DNA of 64,000 bases from Metaphire vulgaris (GCA_018105865.1 CM030851.1:8864828-8928827), one strand, 5' to 3'; positions 10,787 to 22,877 are shown, numbered from the stretch's first letter. Translations and numbers: made by a program. The notes: generated by a model from the sequence alone, not told the origin.

Positions 10787-11014
10787 GTCCCGATTATCTA
10801 ACTGTGCTTGTACAAAGATCGATTGTGATCGAGAGGGATCGGTTCTTTCTCAGGTCCAGTCGGAGAGTGCAGTTGTTGGTCCCTCCCCCGTCCAAGACCC
10901 CTAAGTTTGGGGAAAGATCATTCGCGCGGGGAATCCCTTTCCTCTTTTTTTAAATCAACTCTTCCAGACAATGTGACTGGAGCAGTCTCAGCTGGACTTT
11001 TCATTAGAAACTAG
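10787..11014 (+). pseudogene. CR1-like LINE ORF2 C-terminal fragment, 3' part
   Basis: Resumes the LINE after the transposon: PDYLTVLVQ, RFFLRSSRRVQLLVPP, FGERSFARG and, after a frame change at a T-run near 10950, PDNVTGAVSAGLFIRN and a stop. These are the usual last blocks of CR1/L2-type ORF2. The duplicated CCCGATT codes the C-P-D shared by both halves. Confidence 0.85.
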
Positions 11015-11560
11015 AAAGATGCTCATTTTATTTCGCGCTCGCTCGCAGCTCGCAGTGCAGGATAATACTAAAACCCAATCATTGAATTCATGCTGCTGAA
11101 CAACGTTTCAAAATGAGGTACATACGCCACGTAAAATAAGACTTGACGCTGCAACGTACGCTTTTGTCAAACGCTTCGCGTGGCCGTTCGCTAATCGCGT
11201 CGCCGTTCTGTCATTCGCGAGTTGTGGCCTAATTTGTATGACGCTGCAACGTACGTTTTTAATTTGCGTCAAACGCTTCTGTTGGCCGTTCGCTTCGCGT
11301 CGCCGTTCGCTTCGCGTCGCCGTTCGCTTCGCGTCGCCGTTCGCTTCGCGTCGCCGTTCGCTTTCGTCGCATTTTCGCTTCGCGAAGCCTAAGATTCCAG
11401 AACGACCAATCAGAACGCTCACCCAGCTAACCAATCAGAACGCTTAAGGTAACGAATGAGAACGTCACACAGCCAACCAATCAGAACGCTCACACAGCCA
11501 ACCAATCAGAACGCTTGAAGGTAACAGACATACAGAGCAAGGATCTTAATATTATACAAA
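11011..11560. mobile_element. Unclassified repeat G (CGCTTCGCTCGC family)
   Basis: Starts CTAGAAAGATGCTC, contains GCTCGCTCGCAGTGCAGG, ACGTACGCTTTTGTCAAACG and repeated ACCAATCAGAACGCT, and ends GGATCTTAATATTATA. A second copy is at 41946-42630 and a fragment at 12890-12973. No coding capacity seen. A 17-bp tandem array (CGTCGCCGTTCGCTTCG) sits at 11285-11365. Confidence 0.65.
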
Positions 11561-11682
11561 AATGCTCGTTTCGCTCGCACATTAATGATCTCTTCGCTCG
11601 CAGTGCAGGCTCGCTTCGTTCGAGGCAACGAATATTCCAACAAACAAATTAAACATAAACTGCTTACACAAATCGGGCCTAA

Positions 11683-11995
11683 ATGTGCTCATATAAAATT
11701 AGCCTTAAGCGGGAGCGTAACCGCGTCTTTCTAACGTTTATAACCGCTGAGATATAGTTGCTATACGAAGCTCCTATTCACCATTCGGCACTGCACAAAA
11801 ATGTCTCTAACTTAACTACCGTAATAATCGATGAATAATTAATGTGCTCTATAAAATTAGCTTTAAGCGAAGCGTAACTGCGTCTTTCTAACGTTTATAA
11901 CCGCTGAGATATAGGTGCTATTTTGAAGCTCCTATTCACCATTCGGCGCTGCACAAACATGCATTTAATTTAACTAATAATCGATGAATAATTAA
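11683..11995. repeat. Two direct copies of a roughly 160-bp unit
   Basis: Both copies contain ATAAAATTAGC, TCTTTCTAACGTTTATAACC, GCTGAGATATAG and CCTATTCACCATTCGGC in order. Confidence 0.85.
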
Positions 11996-12104
11996 TTCCA
12001 TGCAAGAAACCCGGGGATAAAATTTGAGGAATCGATAGAAACGTAAGGAATTATAAAAGGGACCTTTAAAGTTAAAGTACTAAACGGAACATTTGAAACT
12101 CATA

Positions 12105-12318
12105 ATGCTAATCTATAGGGCATGACGTTGCACATTTGCGTCAGATTGCGGTAGATTTCGAAGTAGCTATGCAAAAATCTAAAAATGCTAATCTATAGGG
12201 CATGACGTTGCACATTTGCGTCAGATTGCGGTAGATTTCCTAGCTATGCAAAAATGTCATAATGCTAATCTATAGGGCATGACGTTGCACATTTGCGTCA
12301 AATTGCGGTAGATTTCGG
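12105..12318. repeat. Three tandem copies of a 70-80 bp unit
   Basis: Each holds ATGCTAATCTATAGGGCATG, ACGTTGCACATTTGCGTCA and ATTGCGGTAGATTTC; spacers differ slightly in length. Confidence 0.92.
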
Positions 12319-12665
12319 GAGGGAGGGGGTATATTCCGAGGCACACAGCCAAGCTCAACCAAAGGGATGGTTGGTTGGGAGATGGATGGGGAGAGGGGGG
12401 AAGAGGGATGGGGAGAAGGGGTGGAGGGAAGGGGTGGAGGGAAGGGGTTTGGGAGAGGGTTGGGAGGGAAGGGGGTTGGGAAGAGGGGTGGAGGGAGGGG
12501 TTGGGAGAGGGTTTGGGGGGTTGGAAGGAAGGGGAGAGGGTTTGGGGGGGTGGGGGTTGGGAGGGGAGGAAGGGGTTGGGAGAGGGAGGGGTGGAAAGAG
12601 GGTGGGGAGGGGAAGGGGGGGAGGGAGGGGTTTGTTTGAGAGAGGATGGGCTCTGACGGGAGAGG
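12316..12665. repeat. Strand-biased G-rich purine tract
   Basis: About 350 bp of GGGA/GGGT-rich sequence with almost no C on the plus strand. Gly-rich and Pro-rich frames on the two strands come from composition. Potential G-quadruplex or triplex former (inference). Confidence 0.85.
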
Positions 12666-12719
12666 GAAAGGGAACGGGGTTTGAGCTGCATTTAAGACGC
12701 TTGACCAACGCTCCGTTGA

Positions 12720-13100
12720 TTAGAAAATAATAGACAATGGTTGTCAATGCAATATCAACAGCCTCGTGCACAGCCCAGGACAGAGGTTACGCAATTCGAT
12801 TGTTACACAGTTTTGATTAAACAATAGACAATGGTTGTCAATGGCAACAGCCTCGTGCACAGCCCAGGACAGAGGTTACGCATTCGACTTCGCAACGTCG
12901 ATTGGTGACCAATCAGAACGCTTGAAGGCAACAGACAAACTGGACAAACAGAGCAAGAATCTTAATATTATAAATTTGAAGACACGTTTATTTAATATTG
13001 GATACGAACTGTGTTAAGCGCTCTTGATGTAGGCCTTAACCTTGTCTACTGCGCTATATAAATTGTCAGTAAATAAATAAATACAGTTCACTTCATTCAT
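12720..13100. repeat. Short direct repeats and SINE-type tail
   Basis: ACAATGGTTGTCAATG and CAACAGCCTCGTGCACAGCC occur twice (12735-12795, 12830-12885). 13000-13082 is a tail, GCGCTATATAAATTGTCAGT followed by (AAAT)n, repeated at 29320-29365. Confidence 0.7.
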
Positions 13101-13496
13101 CAAAACCAGTCTATACCTGCGAAAACTCTTAACACCTCAACCTCCTCGCCCTCCTCGACCTACACGATCGTCATCTCATCTCACACTTTCACGCCCGTTA
13201 AATCAGTCATCTCTAGAAATCTGCAACCGCGCTTTCTCATACGCCACACCAGAACTTTTTTACTCAATTCCAGCTTTCCTCCGCGGCCTGCAAGTAACAG
13301 CTTGTGAATCATTTCCTTTAATTCCTTCACTATCTCCTCAACCTTTAGGTCTAGACTTAAAACCTTCCTATTCCCAAAGTCATTCCCTCCATAGCTATAA
13401 CAGCCCGACCCGCCACCTCATGGATACACTTATCTTTTTGCCCGGTCGGCAATCCACCTTGCCTATGGTTATTTCAAGAAAGATTAAGCACATACG

Positions 13497-13781
13497 CAGT
13501 GGCGTAGCCAGGATTTTCGGAAGGGGGTTTTGGTCTTTGGGTTTGACCGTGACCAACTTTGGAAAATCTTGACAAGCAAAAATAACGTTATCACCTTTAG
13601 TTTTTTTCCTGACAAGCAAGAAAACGGTCCTCGCCTCTTAAACCGTTACAATCTTTAGCCAAGGGGGGTTGACCCCAAAGTCGCGTCAACAAATTAAAAA
13701 TGCATACAAACTCATTGAGCATATCTTGTTTTCGGCAGCCAAGGGGGGTTTTAACTTCCAACCCCTCTTGGCTACGCCACT
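13497..13781. mobile_element. MITE family M1 copy
   Basis: CAGTGGCGTAGCCAGGATTT at the left and CTTGGCTACGCCACT at the right. Carries GACAAGCAAAAATAACGTTA and GACAAGCAAGAAAACGGTC. No clear target duplication. The flanking 13101-13496 and 13782-14317 hold nothing I recognise. Confidence 0.75.
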
Positions 13782-14317
13782 ACTAATGTGTGCTGTTATG
13801 GCGTTGTTTATCGCGAATTGTAGACCTATTTGTTTTTTGTGTGGAATCAAAGATAACAGCTGTATCGGACAAACGGAAGTTGGAAAAGAGCAACAGCACA
13901 CGAGAAATCCTACTAAGGCACTTGGAATCCAGACATTTTTATATAATATATTTTAGCACGGCTTTTTGTGCCGGAACGAGGGGGAACGGCGTTCCGGAAA
14001 ATCTAAAGACCGATATTTTTGCAACATTAAATTCATAAATAGGAAATTTAGAACTGATATATAGTTCTAAATTTTCTATGTATGAATTTAATACTGTATT
14101 GATTATATATAATCATTATAATAACTGTTCGGACGCTACGTCATGTTGACAATTGACTTCTTGTGGGTCTTCGGTAAGATCTCTGATAAGTCGTCTTCCG
14201 TTGCGGAGGACGGAAGGGAGGAAAAGGCAGAGAAGAGAAAGACCATCCTGCAAAGAAAGATTGATTGCAGTTTCGCCTGGTAAGGTCAAATGAGTGTAAG
14301 TAAAGTGAGTTTAGATA

Positions 14318-14908
14318 GGAGTGTACGTTAGGTAGTCCGTTGCATTCCGGAAAATATTCTATTGCGTTCTGGAAAATATTTTTTCGCAAAGAGTCCTGTA
14401 TTTTAGATTTGAGCTTTAAGGGCAGCAAGTGATCGCCAAGCACAACTCTTCGGTGCAAGATGGCAGAGTGGGTAACACGCTGGAGCGGTAGGTTGACGGA
14501 GCTGGTTCAAGCCCCCTTTAGCACCCCTAGTGGCTTTCACACAGGCAGTAATGCCTCCGAAGCCACTTTAAACCATGCTAATCTTAAGTAGTTTAAACTT
14601 CGCGCACCAACCGCGGATGACTCTCAGTATGAACGCTTAGTAGTCGAATCAAACCCCGCTCTGTGTCCCGTTTAGCCAGGCGTCGATAAAAAAAATCAAC
14701 TGAATTATTGTATTATTTAGCTAATAATAAATTCTCTTTTTCATTCAGACGACTGGCGTCATATAAGAATATTGTTTCCTGGAAATGCTCACGTGATCCT
14801 GAATAGCTCTTCACTCGCTTCGCTGCCTTTAAAGCTCAAATCTAAAATACAGGACTTTTTGCGGAAAAAATATTTTCCGGAACGCAATAGACTACCTAAA
14901 AAAGACAC
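14318..14908. mobile_element. Inverted-repeat element split by a tRNA-derived SINE
   Basis: About 80 bp at 14330-14425 (AATATTTTTTCGCAAAGAGT, CCTGTATTTTAGATTTGAGC) recurs inverted at 14830-14905. The middle contains the SINE at 14455-14670. Confidence 0.75.
14455..14670 (+). mobile_element. tRNA-derived SINE
   Basis: Head with an A-box-like TGGCAGAGTGGGTAACACG and a B-box-like GGTTCAAGCCCC about 45 bp later, followed by the AGTGGCTT...AAGCCACT hairpin. The reverse-oriented copy is at 60195-60340. The head cannot fold as a standard tRNA with an intact acceptor stem, so it is not called a tRNA gene. Confidence 0.75.
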
Positions 14909-15786
14909 CTCTTCAATCAAAACACTGCAAAGTCGTTGATAAATTCACAGATCACCTCTACACTTTGTAGGCCTATATGTCTGTTTCTGTTATATATGAG
15001 TGAACTCTAGGGCAGCTGTTGTTCGTTGTTCGGCATACCGAGTACAGTTTTCGAATTTCTACTGCGCATGTGCATGCACGAGAGCGATTGGCCTCCGTTT
15101 ATCTCCGTATTATTCCGACGTGCGTGCGTGCGTGCATGCGTGCATGCATAAAACGCCGGCAATATGAATCGCCTGGCATCCTGGACCGTGCAGCAAGTTT
15201 TACACCACAGGTCGCGTGCTGGTTCCTTTGAAATGATCGTTGCGTGATTGATGGCAACGAACAGCCTCACAGACATGCCTTCAGTCAGGAAGAGAGTGCC
15301 GGAAAAAACCAAAGGTAAGCAGCCGCCAGGTGTTGAAAGATAAATTGAGAATGGAAAATGCCGATTTTGTATTGCCATAACAACAGGCCATGTTTTGCAC
15401 TTTGTCCGACAATTTGTTCCACTTGTGGACCGTAGTTTTTAAGTATGTATGTAAAATCTTGTAAAATTATACGACGCTTTGGAAAGTACTACAGCAGTAT
15501 CTGCTAATTCGTATGTGACATTGAATTTCAGTTCTTCGTGATCCTTGCACTGTAATCACTATGTAGGCTATAAGTCAAACCTGGCACAGAAATGCCCAAT
15601 CTAATCTGGCCGAGATTTTCAACCGAAAAAACCAATTGAACATGGAAGATCAACCGTTGCACGACCGACGGGTCTTCCGCCATTGCCCCGAACACAGAGT
15701 GAACGCTTCGCCTTCGCCAAATTCAACGATCGTTCGATTTCAAGGTTGACAAATTACTTTAGGGAAGATCTGACGACGATCTTCAG

Positions 15787-15940
15787 AGATGCATCCATGC
15801 GAGTTATCCGAAGGGGACCTGTATAAAATCGACCTTCATGTTCGATTGTCAATATCTGACTAATGGTATGTTACCAATCGCTATACCATCAGCGTCCGCT
15901 TTTTCATCGGCCATTTTCTGCGCCTGGCGCAACGTCAGAA
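15787..15940. repeat. Direct repeat, copy 1
   Basis: GATGCATCCATGCGAGTTAT, CGACCTTCATGTTCGATTG and CAGCGTCCGCTTTTTCATCG recur at 16763-16900 with scattered changes. Unique in the window otherwise. 14909-15786 holds no recognised gene or repeat apart from a GCGT array near 15120. Confidence 0.8.
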
Positions 15941-16210
15941 GTGCTCTCTCTTACGCCGTCGACGGGAAATCTCATTACGAGAAATCGGAAATGAAATCGA
16001 TAGAGGGCAGGCGACTTGTTCGATCAATTAATTATTTATTCCAAACGATTGGCGCAGCAACGGGGAGCACGGAGGCCCAACCCCCATTTCTCAAACTATT
16101 TCCCGCACTTATAATTCCATGCACTTATATGATTTTTCCGTACTTATTAAGTTATGATTCTTCACTTAACGAACGACTTTATGCGCGTTAACAGCCATGC
16201 AATAGGGGCC

Positions 16211-16454
<244 letters not shown>

Positions 16455-16762
16455 AATTCTGGGCGGGACTTGTTGTGTTGTCATCTGCACGAAACCGTTG
16501 AGTAATTTTGTGAATTTTCGAAGAACTTCAGAACTTCTTGGCGAGCATTTTCTTTTTTCGGCTCGTCGGAGAGACGTTTTTTAAACTATAAAATGTCGAT
16601 GTGACCCTATTACGGAACCCTGGCTACGCCACTCCTCCAAACTGTGGCAATGCCCCTCGAAGGAATTTCGCGTCACTCTTATAATCTAAGCTAATTTTTG
16701 AACAAAATTAAAAACTCGTCTTTTTCACCTGGCTTAGGCCATCAACTGGTTGTCCGACCTGA

Positions 16763-16900
16763 TGCATCCATGCGAGTTATTCGAAGAGAGCGTGCATAAA
16801 GTCGACCTTCATGTTCGATTGCCAATGTTTGACTGATGGCATTTTGCCAATCGCTGTATACCATCAGCGTCCGCTTTTTCATCGGCCATTTGCTGCGCCC
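16763..16900. repeat. Direct repeat, copy 2
   Basis: Partner of 15787-15940, about 975 bp away in the same orientation. 16901-17660 holds nothing further that I recognise. Confidence 0.8.
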
Positions 16901-17660
16901 GACTAATTATTGCATCAAGGTTTTCATTAATTAAATGAGCAATTAACGGCAGCCGAAGACTTGTATGGATTGTACTGGAATTCAGATTTCATGAAATGAA
17001 CGCTTTGATTCTTTCAGTTTCAAAGAAACTAAAATTCTTTAACGAAACATAAAAAAGAATGGCGTCTAATGAAAAAAATTAGAAGAAATGTGAATTTTAG
17101 ACGATTGGTCTGAGCGCAACTGGGAATCGCAGAGAAAGCAAGTAAGTAAGTAAGTAGGTCTATATATTGAAAATACTGAGAAATGTTGATGTCTTAGCCA
17201 ACCGTCTGTCTCAACCATCCCCACTCTCCCCTATTGTCTGATTAAATTCAGTTTCATCTGCGACTTCTTCCATTCTATTTCGGTTGACTTCGTTTTCGTC
17301 TCGAATCGAGTAACGGAGTTAGAATCTGATTTTTAAAAAAGCTGATGACCATAAATGCGATTTCTTCTTCTTCGTCCTCTATTCCTTCGTTACACGAACA
17401 ATAATACTCTCGGCAACTGGTCTCGCTCGTAAACATGCGCGTTTGTTCCGCGTCCGTGCGACAACGAGGAGGAAATAGCAGAAATTGAATACGGAAATAG
17501 TCGAGGATAGAGATACAGAGATACCCAATCATCGCTGTCTGACGAGCCCGAATAACGTTGTGAATCTCATTGCCGTATGATGGTTAACCGATGCTTTTAA
17601 AATCACTTTACATGGCGGCGCTCGTTCATCGCTCCGTCATTGTCACTCCTAGGGACACTC

Positions 17661-17712
<52 letters not shown>
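17661..17712. repeat. (CT)n dinucleotide array
   Basis: About 50 bp of CT repeats; the Arg-Glu frames on the minus strand come from it. Confidence 0.95.
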
Positions 17713-17714
<2 letters not shown>

Positions 17715-18545
17715 AAAAATCTGAATAGTGCGACGAGCGAAACAAGTTCACCGAGACAGTGACATCGATTGCATCCTTCGAGGCGTTTGCGACTGCCCTC
17801 AAGACGCATTTATTTCGCATATCTTGATTTTAGCTCTAGCTACAGTATGTTATAGCGTTAAATAAATTATCTAAAGAATAGAATAGTACAAAAAGGTTAT
17901 CAGATTATCGACACATTTTGTGCGTATTTTGTGCATTTTCAACGTGAAAAAGTATGACAAAAAAAAAGAAACAAAAGGTCATCACCGCTTTTTTTAGGAG
18001 CAGACGTCTGCTCAATTTAATTATCAAGTGGTCCGCGAGAAATGTTTGAACTTCAAAAGTGGACCGCGAGGCAAAGAGTGTTGAGAACCACTGGGCGTAG
18101 AGGCTTCGCAGATGAGGCTTCGAGACAGCAACTGCGCATTGGAATAAGATCAGGGTTTGTTTGTTTTTAAGAAAAGAATTGATTCATCACGACAAATGTT
18201 TCTGGTTTTCTGGCAACGCTGAAAAAATCCCAGAAACTGTGGGGGCGTGGCGAATAAAAAAACGTAGACGAGTGTGTTTGCATACGATCCCAAAAAATAT
18301 CCCGACGATTACTAATTGTCTTGCCGCCTGTTGTATCGTAGAATATATTATTATTGCTATACTTTCAACAGGTTTTCGACACTCGGCATTCATCTTTGTA
18401 TAAAACGCAGAAATGGTTTCCATCACAGAACGTGTTTCATCACCGAACACAGTGCTTCAGTAAACAGCCTTTGCCACAACACATGCACTAAGCTACGATT
18501 GTCTGAAATGAAAATATAATAATAATAGCAATAATTATAGTAAAA

Positions 18546-18565
18546 ACAACAACAACAACAACAAC

Positions 18566-18631
<66 letters not shown>

Positions 18632-18686
18632 GATAATGACAATAAGGATTTAATGATAATGACACTTCACGGATTTAACATTAAAC

Positions 18687-18756
<70 letters not shown>

Positions 18757-18990
18757 TGGATTCCTTGTGGTTTAGTAGGATTGCTCCTATGTTGAAAACC
18801 ACTGTCGCTCATTATTCATCCCTCATTGTGTTAAATAAAAAAATATAACAATAACAAATAATGATAATGCAATTTGTATAGCGCCGGTTCTAATACTCGA
18901 CTGTATCGATCGAGATGGTACAGTGGATCCATCCGCAAAAGACCAGGTCAACTTCAAGTGGGAGAAACAATTAGGCAGACGGTTGTGGAA
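18546..18990. repeat. (AAC)n/(AAT)n arrays, hairpin copy and SINE-type tail
   Basis: AAC then AAT arrays at 18546-18627 and AAT at 18690-18754. 18766-18805 is a GTGGTTT...AAACCAC hairpin copy. 18870-18980 is the TATAGCGCCGGTTCTAATAC tail. Confidence 0.85.
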
Positions 18991-19358
18991 AAATCAACTG
19001 AAGATGAGCGTGTTTTTCGTTTACATTCGAGAGTATTTGACCTAGTTTAACTCCAATCGTATCTGCCTTGTCGGCAGAATTAAGAGTTACCTGCGCGACT
19101 GTGTTCTGACCACACGCCTGTTTTTTTCTCAATAGATGTCTATATAAAGCAACCGAGAGTTTATATAATTATACGGCAGGAACGTCGCCCGATAGATCTT
19201 TTATAAATGGCTCCAGGATGGAGAGAAACCGTAGCAGGCCCAAGACATCGCGGAGTCGCATTGTCTATGCAGTTTCTTCACCTTCCTCACAGTTTAGGCT
19301 ATTCAGTTGACGAGCGAAGACAATCCACGAAAGTGTACAGATCACGTGCGCTAACGAA

Positions 19359-19726
19359 CATTGGCGTAGACACGGGGGGGGGGGCATAAATGGGGCCGGG
19401 CCCCATATTCTGGCTGGAACCGGCCGTGAGATTTTGGGATTTAGTATAATATAATATAACAAGGTTTAAAGTGGTTCAGGAGGGTCTGTCCTGTGTGAGA
19501 ACCACTTTGTTATGCCCATCCAATCTAGTATCCTATAGTACTAAGGTTTATTTTGAAATCATTTACCCAAAAACGTTGAGAAATTTGAGGGGTAGGTAGC
19601 ATGGTCGAAGAGAATACGCGAATATGCGATAAACTCCTTGATTTTTTTTTGCTCGTACGAGGGAAGACTTTTTACCAGAAATGTCGCCGAGGTGTCCCCT
19701 TACACCGGAACCCTGGCTACGCCACT
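19359..19726. mobile_element. MITE family M1 copy with target duplication and nested hairpin repeat
   Basis: CATTGGCGTAGACACGG and CCCTGGCTACGCCACTG ends. Flanks CTAACGAA / CTAATGAA match at 7 of 8. A hairpin-family copy (AGTGGTTC...GAACCACT) lies inside at 19455-19505. Confidence 0.78.
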
Positions 19727-20157
19727 GCTAATGAATGGACCTAAGCGTTCCTTGAAACGAAATGCTGGTTTGTCTTATATTATGAACGATCAACCGCAAG
19801 TAAAATCTGTCTCCTTTCATCCCCCAGCTCATCGTCCGTTTTGCGTTCATTGTCTCTAATGATAAGATGTTACAGTGGAATTTATCGTGTACCACTGGTG
19901 GAGGAAGGGGTCCCATCTGTCATTTCGCTGACGCAGCGCTTGGGCTATTCGGCACCAAATGGAAGTTGTCACTTTTAGTTGAAAACCTACGTTGTTATGC
20001 GGCAACTCGCGCGGTTTAACCGCCGTACATGGCCCCAGCAGATCGGCGACGGTCTTCCTTCCACAATTCTTCATGAATGACACTCAGCCATCGGTCGCGG
20101 TCACAACTCGCGCAACACGAGATTGGCACAACGGACCTTCGTCGTCCATGCATGTGA

Positions 20158-20354
20158 ACTAATGAATGAATGAACTAATGAATGAATGAACGAACGAACG
20201 AACGAACGAACGAATGAATGAATGAACTAATGAATGAATGAATGAATGAATGAACGAATGAACGAATGAATGAATGAATGAATGAATGGATGAATGGATG
20301 GAATGAATGAATGAATGAATAAATGAATGAATGAATGAATGAATGAATGAATGA
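20158..20354. repeat. (AATG)n tetranucleotide array
   Basis: AATG/AACG/AACT units over about 200 bp. A similar array is at 59915-60118. Confidence 0.95.
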
Positions 20355-20820
20355 TGGGTGTGTGTGTGCTGAAGGAGTTATTTTTGTATTCGCTCAAACG
20401 ATTACAGCTTTGCAGTCTTTCTGGAATCTTGAATTTTTATTCTTGTAGGCTTGGTGGTGTGTGTCTTTATTGGTCTTAGTTTTTTTTATGAGCAATCACT
20501 AAGAACGCTTCGTCATCTTGTACGATCTAAAGAGTACATGGCATAAGGATAAGACGCACAAAATTAAAGCAGTATTTCACTTTTCTAGAGAAAGCGGAGA
20601 TAAGAATCCACGAGAAAATTACCAAAGGCGTTCCAGAACGTCACGGTGATGCGAAAAAAGTGACAAGAAAATGAAAACGACCGATTTTTCCCGGATGATT
20701 AAAGATTTCATATCCTGCCGTTCCAAGCGCTATATAATTTGTCCGAGTGTTCGTTCTCTATCTATCTGACCTTGCGTTTTGCCCCAAGGTTGATTCAATA
20801 AAACGATCCTGTATTGCATT

Positions 20821-21346
20821 CAGTGGCGTAGGCAAGGGAGGTTTGAATTCAATAAAACGATCCTTTGCGCACCAGGGGCGTGGGCCAGGGTGGCGCCTAA
20901 CTCAACCCTCACTAACCCTTGGGTTAACCTATCCTCCCCCCTTGGTGCGTACCAGGGTTAGGATTAGAGTTAGGGTAGGTAACCCTCACCCTAACCCTAA
21001 ACCTAACCCTAAACCTAACCCCTAACTGCTAGTGCAAAACTCCCAGGTGTGCAAAACTACTGGTGCGGCTACACCAGGGTGCCAAGGGACACATTTTTAA
21101 TGCGTTTCCATACATTTTTTCGGACGTGGTTTGGGGGTCAAACCCCCTCCCCTTGGCTGCCGACCCAAAATAATTCCTAAGCACTGTAGAAGGCAAAGAT
21201 GTAAGGCGACGACCTCTTTTTGCTTGTCTGTAAAGGAAAAAAGTACAAGAGGAAAGATGAGTATGACCTTTTTTGCTTATCAAGATTTTTCGAAGTTTGT
21301 TATGATCAAAACGAAACCTCCTTTCGGAAATCTTGGCTACGCCACT
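20821..21346. mobile_element. MITE family M1 copy, composite
   Basis: CAGTGGCGTAGGCAAGG start and CTTGGCTACGCCACTG end, flanks ATTGCATT / ATTGTATT (7 of 8). ATTCAATAAAACGATCCT occurs just outside (about 20791) and again inside (about 20848). Contains telomere-like repeats at 20960-21025 and two copies of the CTTTTTTGCTT box. Confidence 0.75.
20960..21025. repeat. Telomere-like TTAGGG/CCCTAA repeats
   Basis: GGGTTAGGATTAGAGTTAGGG followed by CCCTAACCCTAAACCTAACC: both orientations of degenerate TTAGGG, head to head, inside a MITE. Short and degenerate, so it is not a chromosome end. Confidence 0.75.
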
Positions 21347-21783
21347 GATTGTATTGTATTGCATTGTATCTATAATCTGGAACTGAGATCCTCCTATCAT
21401 AGAAAGTTACGGACCGATTAGAATTTTTGTCCAATAGCATAGAATTCTATATAATAGAGATTTAGATGTCATTGCAAACGTGTCGACAGCAAAAGTTGAT
21501 TGTTTCACAGATATTGACCGACCGTAAACAGCAATAGGCCAAACATATTCAAAATAAGCTGAAAATTACACCGGCTCTCTGTTAACCTATCGGCAACCGA
21601 ACATCCAGAACATAAATACGAAACTCATACTAGGCGCATACAGCAAAGCGTGTCATTGGCTGATGCTACCGTGCATTATGAAATGGCGCAATGGAAGTTC
21701 AAGATTAGATTAGATTAGAAATTTAAAGTCAAAAGAAAATGTCATTCGCCTGCTTTCAGTTTCAGTTTAGGCCTACTGCTGCA

Positions 21784-22115
21784 AAGTGGCGGTTCCACCA
21801 TGTTGATGACTGGGGATGCATCCCCCCGCCGGAGTTTTTTTGCTTGTCAACATATTACTCGAAAGTGCGATGATCTTTTTTGCTTGTTAACCTATTTTTC
21901 CGGTAAGTTTACAAAAGCAAAAAATCTAATGAAAAATACTGCGGATGACGTTTTTTTGCTTGTCAGCCTTTTGGTTTTCCGGAAGATTTATTAACACTTA
22001 GTGGAGAAAACACAAAGAATTACCTTTTTCTCTTATTTTTTTTTAACTTTGCATCCTACACCAACTTCTTAGAAGTTTTTTCATCCCCCACCAAGAATTC
22101 CTGGAACAGCCACTG
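21784..22115. mobile_element. MITE family M2 copy
   Basis: AGTGGCGGTTCCACCATGTT start and CCTGGAACAGCCACTG end; reverse orientation to 4515-4821. Three TTTTTTGCTTGT boxes inside. Target duplication not clear. Confidence 0.75.
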
Positions 22116-22163
22116 TGAAAAGTCCTCGGGAGGCGATTGCATTGATTAAAATTATATGATTAA

Positions 22164-22169
<6 letters not shown>

Positions 22170-22224
<55 letters not shown>

Positions 22225-22300
22225 ATCAGACAGCATATATATATCAGACAGCACGAGGATGGAATATACTATATATAATTATATATATATATATACTATA
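22170..22300. repeat. (TA)n arrays
   Basis: TA array at 22170-22222 and shorter ones to 22300, with ATATCAGACAGCA repeated between. Confidence 0.9.
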
Positions 22301-22553
22301 TATAATTTTGCATGTGATTGGCAATATATTTTATGAAATATTATATGCATGCTTTCTTTGCTTTCATCATTTACGCTACATCAGTTCTATCGTCCATTTT
22401 GCGACGCCTTTACGAGCGCAGACGCGGGAGTGGGGTTCGGCGCTTTTCGGTCGAATGTGATTATTATTTAAGTGGATCATAAACAAAAACCCCGCGCCGA
22501 CCGAAGAAGAAGAAGGAAGACGACGACGACGACGAGATGAAGGAGCAGTGAAG

Positions 22554-22877
22554 ATGTACTTTCATCGCGCTCTTCTCTCAACAGAAGCATCGCGGCTGTT
22601 ACGACCCCGGCAGCTAGGACTCCTTCTCCTCCTCCTCCTCCTCCTCCTCCTCGTCGACTCCCCTCTCCTCAATGTCCTTCACTCTTTATTCAACGCTTTC
22701 ATTAAGACGCCTTCGACAACGCAGTCTCTGCTCGCGGGAGAAGCGACCAGTTTAACGTCGACTCCGCCGCGGCAATTGATACTCGCATCCTCTCACGCGT
22801 CACTGCCTCCTGCCTGCCCCTCCTCTCTCCTGACGCCTTCCAGAGCCCCCGCCCGCCCCCACGAGAGTAGTTTTTAA
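22554..22877 (+). CDS. Hypothetical ORF with a hydrophobic leader (uncertain)
   Basis: ATG at 22554 opens a frame of about 107 residues with a run of eleven Leu near residues 23-33, made by a (CTC)n repeat. The leader would look like a signal peptide, but its hydrophobicity is a by-product of the repeat. The local sequence is GC-richer than its surroundings, with CpG-rich text and GAC repeats just upstream. No family resemblance and no clear splice site. It lies inside the GPCR intron on the opposite strand. Could equally be non-coding. Confidence 0.2.
   Translation: MYFHRALLSTEASRLLRPRQLGLLLLLLLLLLLVDSPLLNVLHSLFNAFIKTPSTTQSLLAGEATSLTSTPPRQLILASSHASLPPACPSSLLTPSRAPARPHESSF

Noticed and set aside
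12257..12771. Gly-rich and Pro-rich frames on both strands
   Set aside because: Caused by the G-rich purine tract; all six frames are nearly stop-free for compositional reasons.
14455..14530. Possible tRNA gene
   Set aside because: A- and B-box-like words are present, but there is no complete cloverleaf and the block recurs with a SINE body. The same holds for 41615 and 60300.
17275..17532. 85-codon minus-strand frame with Cys and Glu runs
   Set aside because: No motif, no splice context and no repeat of the pattern elsewhere; indistinguishable from chance.
20158..20354. CRISPR-like regular array
   Set aside because: Units are 4 bp with no spacers; this is a eukaryotic microsatellite. No cas-like gene exists in the window.
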